Assembly: GCA_949285735.1 (NCBI GenBank)
Contig: CASEAQ010000014.1
Coordinates: forward strand, 1-64,000
DNA: 64,000 nt
From: an uncultured Bacteroidales bacterium
GTDB taxonomy: Bacteria; Bacteroidota; Bacteroidia; Bacteroidales; Muribaculaceae
Direction of reading: 5' to 3'
Below, in pieces: positions 1-9,082 of the stretch (the first letter of the stretch is position 1; each line of letters opens with the position of its first letter). The notes under the pieces are model-generated. The model made no database searches. It had not been told where the DNA came from and saw only the letters and a list, made by a program, of their open reading frames with translations. Made by a program: the position numbers and the translations under genes.

Positions 1-193
1 GGCGCCGCAATGCGCAGGCGTGATACACAGCGACTTCGAGAAAGGATTCATCCGCGCCGAAGTCATCAAATACGACGACTTCGTGGAACTTGGCAGCGAA
101 GCTGCCGTGAAGGAAGCCGGCAAGATGTATGTCGAGGGAAAGGACTACGTCGTGCAAGACGGCGACATTATGCACTTCCGCTTCAACGTCTGA
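1..193 (+). CDS. ychF: YchF family GTPase/ATPase, C-terminal end only
   Basis: The frame is open from base 2 and stops with TGA at 191-193, giving the last 63 residues of a protein that begins outside the window. The fragment reads [14 protein letters not shown], then [19 protein letters not shown], which is the conserved end of the TGS domain of YchF/OLA1 proteins. YchF is a cytosolic nucleotide hydrolase of the Obg-related class that binds ribosomes and is linked to redox stress responses. The GTPase motifs lie upstream and cannot be checked. The downstream flavodiiron gene begins 78 bp later on the same strand. Confidence 0.9.
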   Translation, partial: APQCAGVIHSDFEKGFIRAEVIKYDDFVELGSEAAVKEAGKMYVEGKDYVVQDGDIMHFRFNV

Positions 194-271
194 CCACGCG
201 TGACCAGCTGGTGTACACAAGCCTGTCAGAATCTATGTAATCTCTCTCAAACAAAATAAAAATTTAGACTT

Positions 272-1456
272 ATGAATATCTACGAAATTTGCAAAGGTAT
301 TTACTATGTGGGAATCAACGACCGCACGACACACCGCTTTGAGGGGTTGTGGCCGTTGCCACTGGGCGTGAGCTACAATTCCTACATCGTGAAAGGAGAA
401 AAAGTGGCACTCATCGACACCGTTCACGCCGCCCAAAGCTCCAAGTTCCTGACAAAGATTGAAGAATTGATTGGCGACGCTGCCATCGACTACCTCATTA
501 TAAACCACATGGAACCCGACCACAGCGGTTCGATACAGGCAATAAAAGCAAAATATCCCAACATGCAAATCATCGGCAACAGCAAGACTGCTGCCATGAT
601 AAAGGGCTACTACGGCATTAGCGACAACGTGGTTTCGATTGCCGACGGCGACACGCTCGACCTTGGCGACGGCAAGACATTGAAGTTTGTGTTCACCCCG
701 ATGGTACACTGGCCCGAAACGATGATGACCTACGTCGAGCAAGACGGCGTTCTCTTCAGTGGCGATGCCTTCGGCTGCTTCGGCGCGCTCAATGGCGGCA
801 TAATCGACACGCAATGCAACGTGGAGCAATATTTCCCCGAAATGTATCGCTACTACTCCAACATCGTTGCCAAATACGGAATGTTTGTGCAAAAGGCGAT
901 TGCCAAGTTCAACGATGTCACCATCAAATACGTCTGCAGTACCCACGGGCCCGTATGGCACGATGAGATACCTCGCGTCGTAGGCTTGTACGACCGCATG
1001 GCGCGGTTTGAAGGCGAACCAGGCGTTGTTATAGCCTACGCATCGATGTATGGCAACACCGAGGAACTTGCCGAAAACATTGCCGCACAACTCAGCCAGA
1101 ACGGCGTGCGCAACATAAAGGTTTACAACCTGTCGAAAACCCACCTGTCGTTTGTCCTCGCCGACATTATGCGCTACAACGGTCTGATTATAGGCGGACC
1201 GACCTACAACAACGGCATATTCCCCGAAGTCGAGAAATTGCTGAGCGCACTGAAAGGCAGGGAGTTCAAGAACCGCTATGTGGGCTACTTCGGTTCGGGC
1301 ACATGGGCTCCAGTTTCGAGCAAGAACATCAAGACCTACATCGACTGCCTGAAGGTGGAAACCGTTGCCGACCCATTCGACATGAAATGCGCCGAAACTC
1401 CCACCGAACAGTGCCAAAAGCTCGCAGCAGCAATGGCAGCCAAAGTCAACAGCTAA
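272..1456 (+). CDS. FprA-family A-type flavodiiron protein
   Basis: The 394-residue protein has an N-terminal metallo-beta-lactamase-like domain (about 1-245) and a C-terminal flavodoxin domain (about 250-394). The diiron ligand motif H-x-E-x-D-H is seen as H79, E81, D83 and H84, with further ligands likely at H146 and D165. The flavodoxin FMN loop reads YASMYGNTEE. Proteins of this family reduce oxygen to water or nitric oxide to nitrous oxide in the cytoplasm of anaerobes, with electrons usually coming from rubredoxin. No rubredoxin domain is fused here. The ATG at 272 fits the family N-terminus. A strong hairpin terminator follows the stop. Which gas is the true substrate cannot be told from sequence. 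Confidence 0.93.
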   Translation: MNIYEICKGIYYVGINDRTTHRFEGLWPLPLGVSYNSYIVKGEKVALIDTVHAAQSSKFLTKIEELIGDAAIDYLIINHMEPDHSGSIQAIKAKYPNMQIIGNSKTAAMIKGYYGISDNVVSIADGDTLDLGDGKTLKFVFTPMVHWPETMMTYVEQDGVLFSGDAFGCFGALNGGIIDTQCNVEQYFPEMYRYYSNIVAKYGMFVQKAIAKFNDVTIKYVCSTHGPVWHDEIPRVVGLYDRMARFEGEPGVVIAYASMYGNTEELAENIAAQLSQNGVRNIKVYNLSKTHLSFVLADIMRYNGLIIGGPTYNNGIFPEVEKLLSALKGREFKNRYVGYFGSGTWAPVSSKNIKTYIDCLKVETVADPFDMKCAETPTEQCQKLAAAMAAKVNS

Positions 1457-1473
1457 TCCTCAACCCACAATAC

Positions 1474-1521
1474 AAAAAGAGCCACAGGAACAAGCAATGT
1501 GCATTCCTGTGGCTCTTTTTA
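1474..1521 (+). terminator. Intrinsic terminator after the flavodiiron gene
   Basis: A perfect 17-bp inverted repeat, arms 1474-1490 and 1504-1520 with a 13-nt loop, ends in a run of T. It lies 17 bp after the stop codon at 1456. Because the outer arms are A5 and T5, it could also work on the minus strand. Confidence 0.85.
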
Positions 1522-1553
1522 TATCGTCCAAACGACAGTCTTTCTATAAAACG

Positions 1554-1589
1554 GAAGCAGCCCGGCTGCGGATGCGATCGGGCTGCTTC
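1554..1589 (-). terminator. Intrinsic terminator of trigger factor gene
   Basis: An 11-bp perfect stem (1554-1564 with 1579-1589) lies 34 bp past the tig stop. On the minus strand it is followed by a short T run (GTTTTATAG). Together with the hairpin at 1474-1521 it separates two convergent genes. Confidence 0.75.
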
Positions 1590-1623
1590 GTTGTTTTATC
1601 TTGACACCAGTGGGTGGTGCTGA

Positions 1624-2991
1624 TTATTCGGCTGTTTCTGCCTTGAAGAGGGCGTTGAACTCGTCAACGCTCACGTTCTTTTCTTCGATGTTCACGGCTT
1701 CCTTGATGCCGGCATACATCTTGTCTTCAACAGCGCGTTCTGCTATGCGTTGGCGATATTCCTTGTTTTCCAATATTTCCTTGGCGTAACGTTCAACCAC
1801 GTCGTCGGGAATATTGTTCATGCCATATTGTGCGAATTGTTGAACAGCAATCAATTTTGCGATGTTCAAGAAATCGGCTTCTTCAACCTTCACGCCAAGG
1901 TCGCGCACCATTTTCTCCTTAACGAGCTGCCATTCCAAGTCGGGAGTCATTTTCTCAAAATCGGCATCGATAGTCTCGGGAGTGTGCTTCTTGTCGTCTT
2001 GACGGAGCAACCACTTCTTGAGGAATGCAGCAGGGAGTTCGAGGCTGCCCACCTTGTCCATGATAGCCTTGCGGGCATCGATGGTGAAGCGGTAGTTGCT
2101 GTCGCCCTTCATCTGGTTGGCAATGTTTTCCTTCAATTTTGCGAAGTATTCTTCTTCCGAAGTAATCTTGCCGCTACCAAACAATTCATCATAGAACTCT
2201 TGGTTGTGTTCAGCCTTCTTTACAACAAGGATTTCCTTGATAGTCATCTTGAAGTTAGACTTCATTTCGGCAACTTGTTCCTTGTCAACATTGAGCATGG
2301 AAGCGAGTTCCACTGCATTGCCGTTGCAAGTAGCCCAAGGATTGAATACAACCTCATCGTTTACCTTCTTGCCGGCAAACAATGCCTTTTGAGCATCGTC
2401 GGTGAAATGTTGCGGCGACACGATAGTGTTTTCAACGTTGATTCCGCCTTCCTTCACCGAGCCGTCCTCGTTGAGCTCGACCATTGCGCCTTTCACGAGG
2501 GCAGTGTCGTCAACCTCTTCGCCCGGCACTTGCTTGCCACCGCGAGTGAGGAGCATTTCGTCGTTCTTTTCGAGCAATTCTTGGCTCACTTCGATATTGT
2601 AATAAGGAACAGTGGTTTCCTTGTCGGCAGTGTAGTTGATTTCGGGAGCGAAGCCCACTTCAAACTTCAAGTTGAAGTCTTTGCCGTTTTCCCACACGAG
2701 GTCGGCAGCATTGGCAATCATCGGGTCGCCAAGTATGTTTAACTTGTTATCTTGGATATACTTCACGAGAGCATCATAAGCCTCCCTGTTGATAACCTCA
2801 ACAAGAGCCTCGCGACCATATTTCTTTTGCAGCAGCACCATAGGCACGTGACCCGGACGGAAACCGCGTTCGGGGTGACGCTGACCGATGGCCTTCAGTT
2901 CTTTTTTTACCTTGTCTTGATAGTCATTTGCTTCAATCGATACCGTGATAAAGCCTTCCACGTTACCGACCTTTTCCAATGTTACATTCAT
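1624..2991 (-). CDS. tig: Trigger factor, ribosome-associated chaperone and prolyl isomerase
   Basis: The 455-residue protein matches trigger factor in length and layout. The N-terminal ribosome-binding domain contains the sequence GQRHPERGFRPGHVP (about 37-51), equivalent to the GFRxGxxP ribosome-docking signature. A central FKBP-like region is followed by a long helical C-terminal chaperone domain. The FKBP part is divergent, as is usual in Bacteroidota, so isomerase activity is uncertain. It acts on nascent chains at the ribosome exit tunnel. The gene is monocistronic: it has a consensus promoter at 3048-3079 and its own terminator. The usual clpP-clpX neighbours are not seen on either side. 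Confidence 0.93.
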   Translation of the reverse strand: MNVTLEKVGNVEGFITVSIEANDYQDKVKKELKAIGQRHPERGFRPGHVPMVLLQKKYGREALVEVINREAYDALVKYIQDNKLNILGDPMIANAADLVWENGKDFNLKFEVGFAPEINYTADKETTVPYYNIEVSQELLEKNDEMLLTRGGKQVPGEEVDDTALVKGAMVELNEDGSVKEGGINVENTIVSPQHFTDDAQKALFAGKKVNDEVVFNPWATCNGNAVELASMLNVDKEQVAEMKSNFKMTIKEILVVKKAEHNQEFYDELFGSGKITSEEEYFAKLKENIANQMKGDSNYRFTIDARKAIMDKVGSLELPAAFLKKWLLRQDDKKHTPETIDADFEKMTPDLEWQLVKEKMVRDLGVKVEEADFLNIAKLIAVQQFAQYGMNNIPDDVVERYAKEILENKEYRQRIAERAVEDKMYAGIKEAVNIEEKNVSVDEFNALFKAETAE

Positions 2992-3047
2992 TATGATAAT
3001 ATAATAGTTTTGTTAATATTCCTGAAACACAGAACCCTATCGAAGTG

Positions 3048-3079
3048 CAAAATTACACTTTCTTGTCGCTTTTGGCAAA
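3048..3079 (-). promoter_or_regulatory. Bacteroidota-type promoter of tig
   Basis: On the minus strand TTTG (3079-3076) is followed after 20 nt by TAATTTTG (3055-3048), a full match to the TTTG-N19/20-TAnnTTTG consensus. Transcription would begin near 3042, giving a leader of about 50 nt before the ATG at 2991. Confidence 0.75.
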
Positions 3080-3167
3080 TTTAGCCCTAACTTTTTCTCC
3101 GAAAATGCAGCACCTTTTGCCACGGACTGGGTGAAACTTGCCATTACACATGGCAGCAAAAAGATTA

Positions 3168-4343
3168 TCAGCTCATGCGCGACTTGTAGTCGGCATAGGT
3201 GAACTCGCGCAACACTTCCACCTTGCCGTCGCAATGGACGTAGAGCAGCGCAGGGTGCTGTATGCCGTTGAACATATTGGTTTTGACCGTGGTATAATGG
3301 TTCATGTCCTCGAACGTGAGGTGGTCGCCAGCCTGCAACGGACGGGCAAAACTCCAGTCGCCGACGAAGTCACCGCTCAAGCACGAATTTCCGCCCATGC
3401 GATAGACGTTGCCCGAGCCAGCTTGCTGCTGCGCATTCTCGTCGAGTGCCTCGGTAATGATTGGCTTATAGGGCATTTCGAGGCAATCGGGCATGTGGCA
3501 GGCGAACGACACATCGACAATTGCCGTCTTAATGCCGCTATTCTCAACCACATCGACCACCGACGCAATGAGGTCGCCCGTGCGCCAAGTGAACGCGCTA
3601 CCCGGCTCCAATATCACCTCCAGCCCTGGATGCCTCTGCTTGAAACCACGCAACAGCCCGATGAGATGCTCCACATCGTAGCCCTTGCGCGTCATCAGGT
3701 GTCCGCCACCCATGTTTATCCACTTCAGTCGCGGCAGGTATTGCCCAAACTGCTCCTCGACAGCCTCAAGCACCTTTTCGAGGTCGTAGGAGGTAGATTC
3801 GCACAAGGCGTGGAAATGGAATCCCTCGATAAAATCGGGCAACTCGCCAATCTCGCTTGCCGTGACACCGAAGCGCGACCCGGGACAGCACGGATTGTAT
3901 ATGTCGGTCTCGATTACCGAACACATAGGATTAACCCGCAGCCCGCAACTCACCTTATGGTCGCCAGTGGCATTGAACCGCTCCACGTCGGCACGGAAAC
4001 GCAGGCTCTGCGCTATGCTGTTGAACGTGATGTGGGAACTGCCGGCGAGGTATCGCCCTATCGTCTGTGGCGTGTAGGCTGGGCAATATGTGTGGGCGAG
4101 CTTGCCAAGCTCCTCGTTGGCAAGCTGCATCTCGTTGAGCGAACTTGCCGTCGAAGCCACGTCATACTCGCGCATCACGCCAAACGTGCGCCACAGCGCA
4201 TTGGCTTTGAAAGCCATGATTATCTTCACTCCGGCTTCGTCGGCAACTCTCGCAATAAGGTCGAGATTGCGGCGCAACCGTTCTTCATACACTATGTAGT
4301 AAGGCGTCGGGTAGGTCGCCAAGTCAACATATTTGTTCATCAT
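3168..4343 (-). CDS. nspC: Carboxynorspermidine/carboxyspermidine decarboxylase
   Basis: The 391-residue protein is a fold-III PLP-dependent decarboxylase of the NspC type. It carries the PLP lysine at K46 (IIMAFKANALW), a glycine-rich phosphate-binding stretch (INMGGGHLM), and a C-terminal CLSGDF motif with the shared active-site residues. NspC removes CO2 from carboxyspermidine to give spermidine, the last step of the alternative polyamine route common in gut Bacteroidales. Its dehydrogenase partner is not in the window. The start overlaps the uvrD stop as ATGATGA: the first ATG overlaps by 4 nt, the second by 1 nt. The two genes are therefore probably translationally coupled, though functionally unrelated. 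Confidence 0.93.
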   Translation of the reverse strand: MMNKYVDLATYPTPYYIVYEERLRRNLDLIARVADEAGVKIIMAFKANALWRTFGVMREYDVASTASSLNEMQLANEELGKLAHTYCPAYTPQTIGRYLAGSSHITFNSIAQSLRFRADVERFNATGDHKVSCGLRVNPMCSVIETDIYNPCCPGSRFGVTASEIGELPDFIEGFHFHALCESTSYDLEKVLEAVEEQFGQYLPRLKWINMGGGHLMTRKGYDVEHLIGLLRGFKQRHPGLEVILEPGSAFTWRTGDLIASVVDVVENSGIKTAIVDVSFACHMPDCLEMPYKPIITEALDENAQQQAGSGNVYRMGGNSCLSGDFVGDWSFARPLQAGDHLTFEDMNHYTTVKTNMFNGIQHPALLYVHCDGKVEVLREFTYADYKSRMS

Positions 4344-6661
4344 AAAATCTTGAATCGTGCAAATTTCAATATAAGGGTTTTCCTGCCTATGTCGCCAAAG
4401 TCAACAGTAATCTTGGCATCGCCTGCCTTGCCCTCGACGACATCGGTTATCACGCCACGACCGAAACGAGAATGCTCTATTTCCATGCCGTCGCCAAGCT
4501 CGGCAACGTCGTGCAAGCCGAAATCGCCACTGGCAGCAGGGGCAGCACTTGCGAGTTGCGAAGGAGGTGGTGCAACGGTGCTCTGACGCTCACGAGAGGC
4601 AAAGGCATCTTTCCTGACGCTCGACAGGCGCGAACCATCCCACGTGAATTGCGGCTTCACCTCGTCGCGCACTGGCGACGACGATGACGACGAAATCGAC
4701 AGATAACGACGGTCAATATCCTTTATGAAACGGCTTGCCGTGCATGTCTGAGTCTGCCCGTTGCGGTAGCGCGAGCGGGCATAGGTTATGGTGCAAGTGG
4801 CTTTGGCTCGCGTTATCGCCACATACAGCAGCCGCCTCTCTTCTTCAATGCCGGCAATCGAATCGCTGCTCATCGACGAGGGGAACAAGTTTTCCTCAAC
4901 CCCGACGATTATCACATTCTTGAACTCAAGCCCTTTGGCGGCGTGCACGGTCATGAGCGTCACGGCAGCCTCGGTGACGTCGCCGTCATCGCGGTCTTGG
5001 TCGGTGAGCAACGACACCTCGGCAAGGAAATTGGTCATCAACACGTCCTCGCCGTTCACCTCCTCTTCCTCGGTGCGCACAAAGTCGCTCAAGCTGTTCA
5101 ACAACTCGGTGAGGTTCTCCTTGCGGCTTATGTTCTCGGGGGTGTTGTCGGTTTCCATTATTGCCACCAACTTGGTTTCGCGTATTATCTCCTTTCCAAG
5201 TTCGTCGGCAGGCATTCCAGCCTCGTTATGCTCGATGAAGCCTTGCACCATGTCGCGAAACGCTTCGAGCTTGCGCCGCGTACCAGCATTTATGTCCACC
5301 TCGTGTGCCGACAAGTCTTGCAGCACCTGCCAAATGCTCACGCCACTCTTGATTGAAGCCTTTACCAACTTGCCTACGGTAGTCTCCCCTATTCCTCGTG
5401 CAGGATAATTGATGATGCGTCGCAAAGCCTCGTCATCGTTGGGGTTGACGGCAAGGCGGAAGTAGGAAATGGCATCCTTTATCTCCTTGCGCTGGTAGAA
5501 CGACTGCCCGCCATAGATGCGGTAGGGAATGTTACGCTTGCGCAATGCCTCCTCAAGCACACGCGACTGGGCATTTGTGCGATAGAGCACTGCAAACTGG
5601 TCATAACCATCGCCTTGCGCAGCCCGTAAGCCGATGATGCGGTTGGCAACGATATAACTTTCCTCAAAATCGGAATATGCCTCAATCACTTGCACCTTGT
5701 CGCCGCGCTTGTTGTCGGAGAATATATGCTTTTTTATCTGTTCGGTGTTCTTGTCTATAAGGCTGTTGGCAGCGTCCAGTATGTTTTGGGTCGAACGGTA
5801 GTTCTGTTCGAGCTTGAATATGCGCAAGTTTTCATAATTACGCCCCATATTTATAATATTGGTGATATTGGCACCACGGAACGAATAAATGCTTTGCGCA
5901 TCGTCGCCAACCACGCACAGGTTGCCCAGCCCTTTGCACAATTGCGACACGATGAGATGCTGCGCAAAGTTGGTATCCTGGTACTCATCGACGAGTATAT
6001 ATCTGAACCGTTGGCGATACTCTTCGAGCACATCGGGATTGTCGCGTAGCAGCACATTGGTATAATACAGCAGGTCGTCGAAGTCCATCGCCCCTGCAAT
6101 GCGGCAACGCTCGTGGTATGCGCGATACACCTCCACCACACGCGGACGGCGCGAACGAATGTCAACGCTCATCAACTCGTTGTCGCGAGCATAGTCGTCG
6201 GGCGAAATCAAGGCATTTTTCACCTTCGAGATGCGCGACTGCACGTCGGCAGCCACATACACCTTTTCATCAAGCCCCATGTCGCGTATGATGGTCTTGA
6301 TTAGCGACTTCGAGTCGGCAGTGTCATATATGGTGAAATCGCGTCTGAAGCCTATGCGGTCGGCATGATGCCGAAGAATACGCGAAAATATCGAGTGGAA
6401 CGTGCCCATCCACAACAGGCTGGCAGTGTCGGCATCGACAAGCACGCCGATGCGCTCTTTCATTTCCCGTGCAGCCTTGTTGGTGAATGTGAGAGCCATT
6501 ATCTCCCACGGCTTGTAGCCGTTGCAAAGCAGGTGCACGATTTTATAGGTGAGCACACGCGTCTTTCCCGACCCAGCCCCAGCTATAACCAACTGTGGAC
6601 CATCGAGATACTCCACCGCAGCCCGTTGCTGCTCATTGAGTTCGTCTAAGTAATTTTCCAA
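4340..6661 (-). CDS. UvrD/PcrA-type SF1A 3'-5' DNA helicase, TTG start
   Basis: The 773-residue protein has all the SF1A motifs: Walker A GAGSGKT at 28-34, Walker B region LVDEYQDTN, motif III GDDAQSIYSFRGA, and motif VI EERRLLYVAITRAK. It ends in a PcrA-type Tudor-like tail (HSRFGRGVITDVV). It is expected to unwind DNA in nucleotide excision and mismatch repair and to strip RecA or RNA polymerase. The start is odd. The only reasonable codon is TTG at 6661, which matches the family N-terminus ENYLDELNEQQRAAV, and an in-frame TAA lies directly before it. A palindromic element begins 3 bp upstream (6665), so that insertion may have removed the normal ATG and promoter. Confidence 0.92.
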   Translation of the reverse strand: MENYLDELNEQQRAAVEYLDGPQLVIAGAGSGKTRVLTYKIVHLLCNGYKPWEIMALTFTNKAAREMKERIGVLVDADTASLLWMGTFHSIFSRILRHHADRIGFRRDFTIYDTADSKSLIKTIIRDMGLDEKVYVAADVQSRISKVKNALISPDDYARDNELMSVDIRSRRPRVVEVYRAYHERCRIAGAMDFDDLLYYTNVLLRDNPDVLEEYRQRFRYILVDEYQDTNFAQHLIVSQLCKGLGNLCVVGDDAQSIYSFRGANITNIINMGRNYENLRIFKLEQNYRSTQNILDAANSLIDKNTEQIKKHIFSDNKRGDKVQVIEAYSDFEESYIVANRIIGLRAAQGDGYDQFAVLYRTNAQSRVLEEALRKRNIPYRIYGGQSFYQRKEIKDAISYFRLAVNPNDDEALRRIINYPARGIGETTVGKLVKASIKSGVSIWQVLQDLSAHEVDINAGTRRKLEAFRDMVQGFIEHNEAGMPADELGKEIIRETKLVAIMETDNTPENISRKENLTELLNSLSDFVRTEEEEVNGEDVLMTNFLAEVSLLTDQDRDDGDVTEAAVTLMTVHAAKGLEFKNVIIVGVEENLFPSSMSSDSIAGIEEERRLLYVAITRAKATCTITYARSRYRNGQTQTCTASRFIKDIDRRYLSISSSSSSPVRDEVKPQFTWDGSRLSSVRKDAFASRERQSTVAPPPSQLASAAPAASGDFGLHDVAELGDGMEIEHSRFGRGVITDVVEGKAGDAKITVDFGDIGRKTLILKFARFKIL

Positions 6662-6664
6662 TTA

Positions 6665-6863
6665 TTAGAAGCTGTTTAAATTTTTACGAAATTTCTTATA
6701 CCGGGAAGCTGAGAGGTTCTTTGTTGATGCTTTGAGCGTCTTTTCGGTCGTTTCCGATTATTATTTTCGACGTTTAGCCCACTAAACTTACGAAAATAAT
6801 AATCAAAACCGTCTCGAAAATCCACCTCAAATCATCGAACAAAAAAATTTAAACAGCTTCTTA
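6665..6863. mobile_element. MITE-like palindromic element flanked by TTA repeats
   Basis: Terminal inverted repeats GAAGCTGTTTAAATTTTT (from 6668) and its complement (ending 6860) enclose about 193 bp. Direct TTA triplets at 6665-6667 and 6861-6863 look like a 3-bp target duplication. Almost the whole element is an imperfect inverted repeat around a centre near 6779, with the inner arms GATTATTATTTTCG and CGAAAATAATAATC. The left arm has about 37 extra bases. There is no coding capacity, so it would need a transposase supplied in trans. A degenerate relative of one arm lies at 12058-12130. The family is not named here. Confidence 0.65.
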
Positions 6864-7047
6864 CAGCCTGTAATTATTCCTTTGCAAAATTAGCCACACT
6901 TTTCGTTCCCAGCAAATATCTGCCGAGAAACTAAATTTAACACACATGCGCCATTTTCATGCCCATACTCCGCATAACTTTGCAATACTCAAAATCACTA
7001 AAACAGTCTCAACCATAGAAATACAACCATGAAAAACACACTATTGT

Positions 7048-7089
7048 AAAAAAAGACAGGGTGGAAAAATCAGCTTTCCCCACCCTGTC
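7048..7089 (-). terminator. Intrinsic terminator after dnaJ
   Basis: A perfect 10-bp stem (7055-7064 with 7080-7089) lies 35 bp past the dnaJ stop. On the minus strand it runs straight into seven T residues. The remaining bases between 6864 and 7048 hold no gene or signal that I can support. Confidence 0.85.
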
Positions 7090-7124
7090 GATTTTTATCA
7101 TAAACCTTGTGCCATCCCGACGCA

Positions 7125-8291
7125 TCAGTCGAACAAATGGCGCAAGCGGCTGAATATGCGTTTCTTCTCGCTCTCGTTGGGCGTAATGTCGGGCTGACCC
7201 TTCAATTTTTCAAAGGCAGCCTTCTCCTCGGCAGTAAGTTTCTCGGGGATATATACCATCACGTTCACGAGCATGTCGCCGTTGCCATAGCCGTTGGGCG
7301 AAGGCAACCCCTTGCCACGCAAGCGCAATATCTTGCCTGGCTGCGTTCCTGGCTCGATGGTAAGGCGCGCTTTGCCGTCGATTGTCGGCACTTCGACCTT
7401 TCCGCCAAACACAGCTGTCGGAATATCGAGCATAAGATTGTAAATCAAGTCGTTCTCATCGCGCAACAATTCGGCATCCTTTTCCTCCTCGATTACAATC
7501 AGCAAGTCGCCCGGCACGCCGCCACGGCGGGCAGCATTGCCCTTGCCGCGCATACTCAACGTCATGCCCTCGGCAACGCCGGCAGGAATGTTCACCGTCA
7601 CCACGTCGTCTTGCCTTACGATACCCTCGCCGCCACAAGCTGCACAGCGGTCTTGGATTATGCGGCCCTCGCCGCCACAAGTCGGGCAGGGGCCCTGTGT
7701 CTGTACAGTTCCAAGAATAGTTTGCTTGACCTGTCTCACCGTACCAGTGCCGTGGCAAGTGGAACACGTGGTAAACGCCGTGCCATTCTTGGCACCCGTG
7801 CCGTTACAAGCCGAACAAGCCACATAGTGCGGAATCTTGAGTTTCTTTTCTACGCCGTGGGCGACATCCTTGAGCGTCACTTTTACCTTGACGCGCAAGT
7901 CGGTACCACGATTTTGGCGAGGACGACTGCTCGATCCACCAAAACCGCCAAAACCGCCAAAGCCACCGAAGCCACCAAATATATCACCAAATTGCGAGAA
8001 AATGTCTTCCATCGACATTCCGCCGCCGCTGAAGCCTCCGCCTCCGCCCATGTTGCCCATGCTATGGCCAAACTGGTCGTAACGTGCACGCTTCTCGGGG
8101 TTGCTAAGCACATCATAAGCCTCAGCCGCCTCCTTGAATTTCTCCTCGGCTTCTTTCTTCTCTGCCTCGGTCTTTCCTTGCTGGCGGTCGGGGTGATATT
8201 CTATAGCCTTCTTGCGGTAAGCCTTCTTAAGCTCTTCGGGTGTCACATTTTTCGATACGCCCAATACTTCGTAGTAATCTCTTTTCTCCAT
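7125..8291 (-). CDS. dnaJ: Chaperone DnaJ (Hsp40)
   Basis: The 388-residue protein has the full type I DnaJ layout. An N-terminal J domain carries HPD at residues 33-35. A Gly/Phe-rich linker follows (about 80-120, with FGGFGGFGG repeats). The zinc-finger domain has four CxxCxGxG repeats ([32 protein letters not shown]), and a C-terminal substrate-binding domain completes the protein. It stimulates the ATPase of DnaK and delivers unfolded clients in the cytosol. It lies 62 bp downstream of grpE in the same direction and is followed by a strong terminator, so the two form an operon. dnaK is not in the window. Confidence 0.97.
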   Translation of the reverse strand: MEKRDYYEVLGVSKNVTPEELKKAYRKKAIEYHPDRQQGKTEAEKKEAEEKFKEAAEAYDVLSNPEKRARYDQFGHSMGNMGGGGGFSGGGMSMEDIFSQFGDIFGGFGGFGGFGGFGGSSSRPRQNRGTDLRVKVKVTLKDVAHGVEKKLKIPHYVACSACNGTGAKNGTAFTTCSTCHGTGTVRQVKQTILGTVQTQGPCPTCGGEGRIIQDRCAACGGEGIVRQDDVVTVNIPAGVAEGMTLSMRGKGNAARRGGVPGDLLIVIEEEKDAELLRDENDLIYNLMLDIPTAVFGGKVEVPTIDGKARLTIEPGTQPGKILRLRGKGLPSPNGYGNGDMLVNVMVYIPEKLTAEEKAAFEKLKGQPDITPNESEKKRIFSRLRHLFD

Positions 8292-8353
8292 TATCGTTGT
8301 TCAAGCCTATTTTCAATAAAAAATCACACACTGAAACCGTGGACACAAACGCA

Positions 8354-8953
8354 TTATTGCCCCACAACCACCCTGGCGTGGCGCAATACCTTGTCGTTTA
8401 TCGTATAGCCTTTTTGCACCGTGTCAACGACTTTCCCCTTCTGCGACTCATCGGCGGCAGGGAATGTAGTCACAGCCTCGTGCAACTCGGTGTCAAATTC
8501 TTTGCCAGTGCTGTCGATGGGCTTGACGCCATTGCGTTCGAGGTATTTCATAAACTTGTTGTAAATCAAGTCAACACCTTCTTTCAAACCGTCAACCTCG
8601 CTATTCTCGTCGATTGCCTTCAACGCACGTTCAAAATCGTCGATTACAGGCAACAAGTCACGCATGGCATTTTCTGCCCCATTCTTGATGATTTCCGATT
8701 TCTCCTTCAAAGTGCGTTTTCTGAAGTTGTCAAATTCTGCCATCAGAAAGAGGTATTCCTTCTTTGCCTCTTCGAGGTCTTTCTCCAACTGGGCTACCTT
8801 GTCCTCGAGGCTGGGTACACTCTCACCTGCTGCACCCTCGGCAGCTTTGGTTCCTACTTCAGCATCATTTTCAACATTCACCTCGGCATTTTCTTCTTGC
8901 TGGGGTATAGTTGTTTGCTCTTCGTTTTGCTTATTGTTATCTGTTGTTGCCAT
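8354..8953 (-). CDS. grpE: Nucleotide exchange factor GrpE
   Basis: The 199-residue protein has a charged, disordered N-terminus (about 1-45, rich in Glu, Gln and Asn) and a long coiled coil (about 48-100). A beta domain with the GrpE signature region follows (YLERNGVKPIDSTGKEFD, then LHEAVTTFPA) and ends in GYTINDKVLRHARVVV. GrpE releases ADP from DnaK. It is the first gene of a grpE-dnaJ operon. No clear HrcA/CIRCE inverted repeat was found in the 130 bp upstream, and I could not place a consensus promoter there. Confidence 0.95.
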   Translation of the reverse strand: MATTDNNKQNEEQTTIPQQEENAEVNVENDAEVGTKAAEGAAGESVPSLEDKVAQLEKDLEEAKKEYLFLMAEFDNFRKRTLKEKSEIIKNGAENAMRDLLPVIDDFERALKAIDENSEVDGLKEGVDLIYNKFMKYLERNGVKPIDSTGKEFDTELHEAVTTFPAADESQKGKVVDTVQKGYTINDKVLRHARVVVGQ

Positions 8954-9082
8954 AGTCTGCTATTTATTCTATCAATACAGTTGCACTATCAAAAATGTTG
9001 CCAAAATGTCATGGCAAAACGCCCTTAGGCTGCCCAAGAGAAATAACACCCAATATATCAGCACCCTAAAATATCAAGCAAT

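Noticed and set aside
3139..3155. Small hairpin TGCCAT/ATGGCA after nspC
   Set aside because: The 6-bp stem has no T run on the minus strand, which is too weak to call a terminator.
3138..4586. Open frame of 482 codons antisense to nspC and the end of uvrD
   Set aside because: It has no motif, runs across two real genes, and has the composition of a shadow frame. The same holds for 233-1417, 7107-8408, 44852-46048 and 46081-47877.
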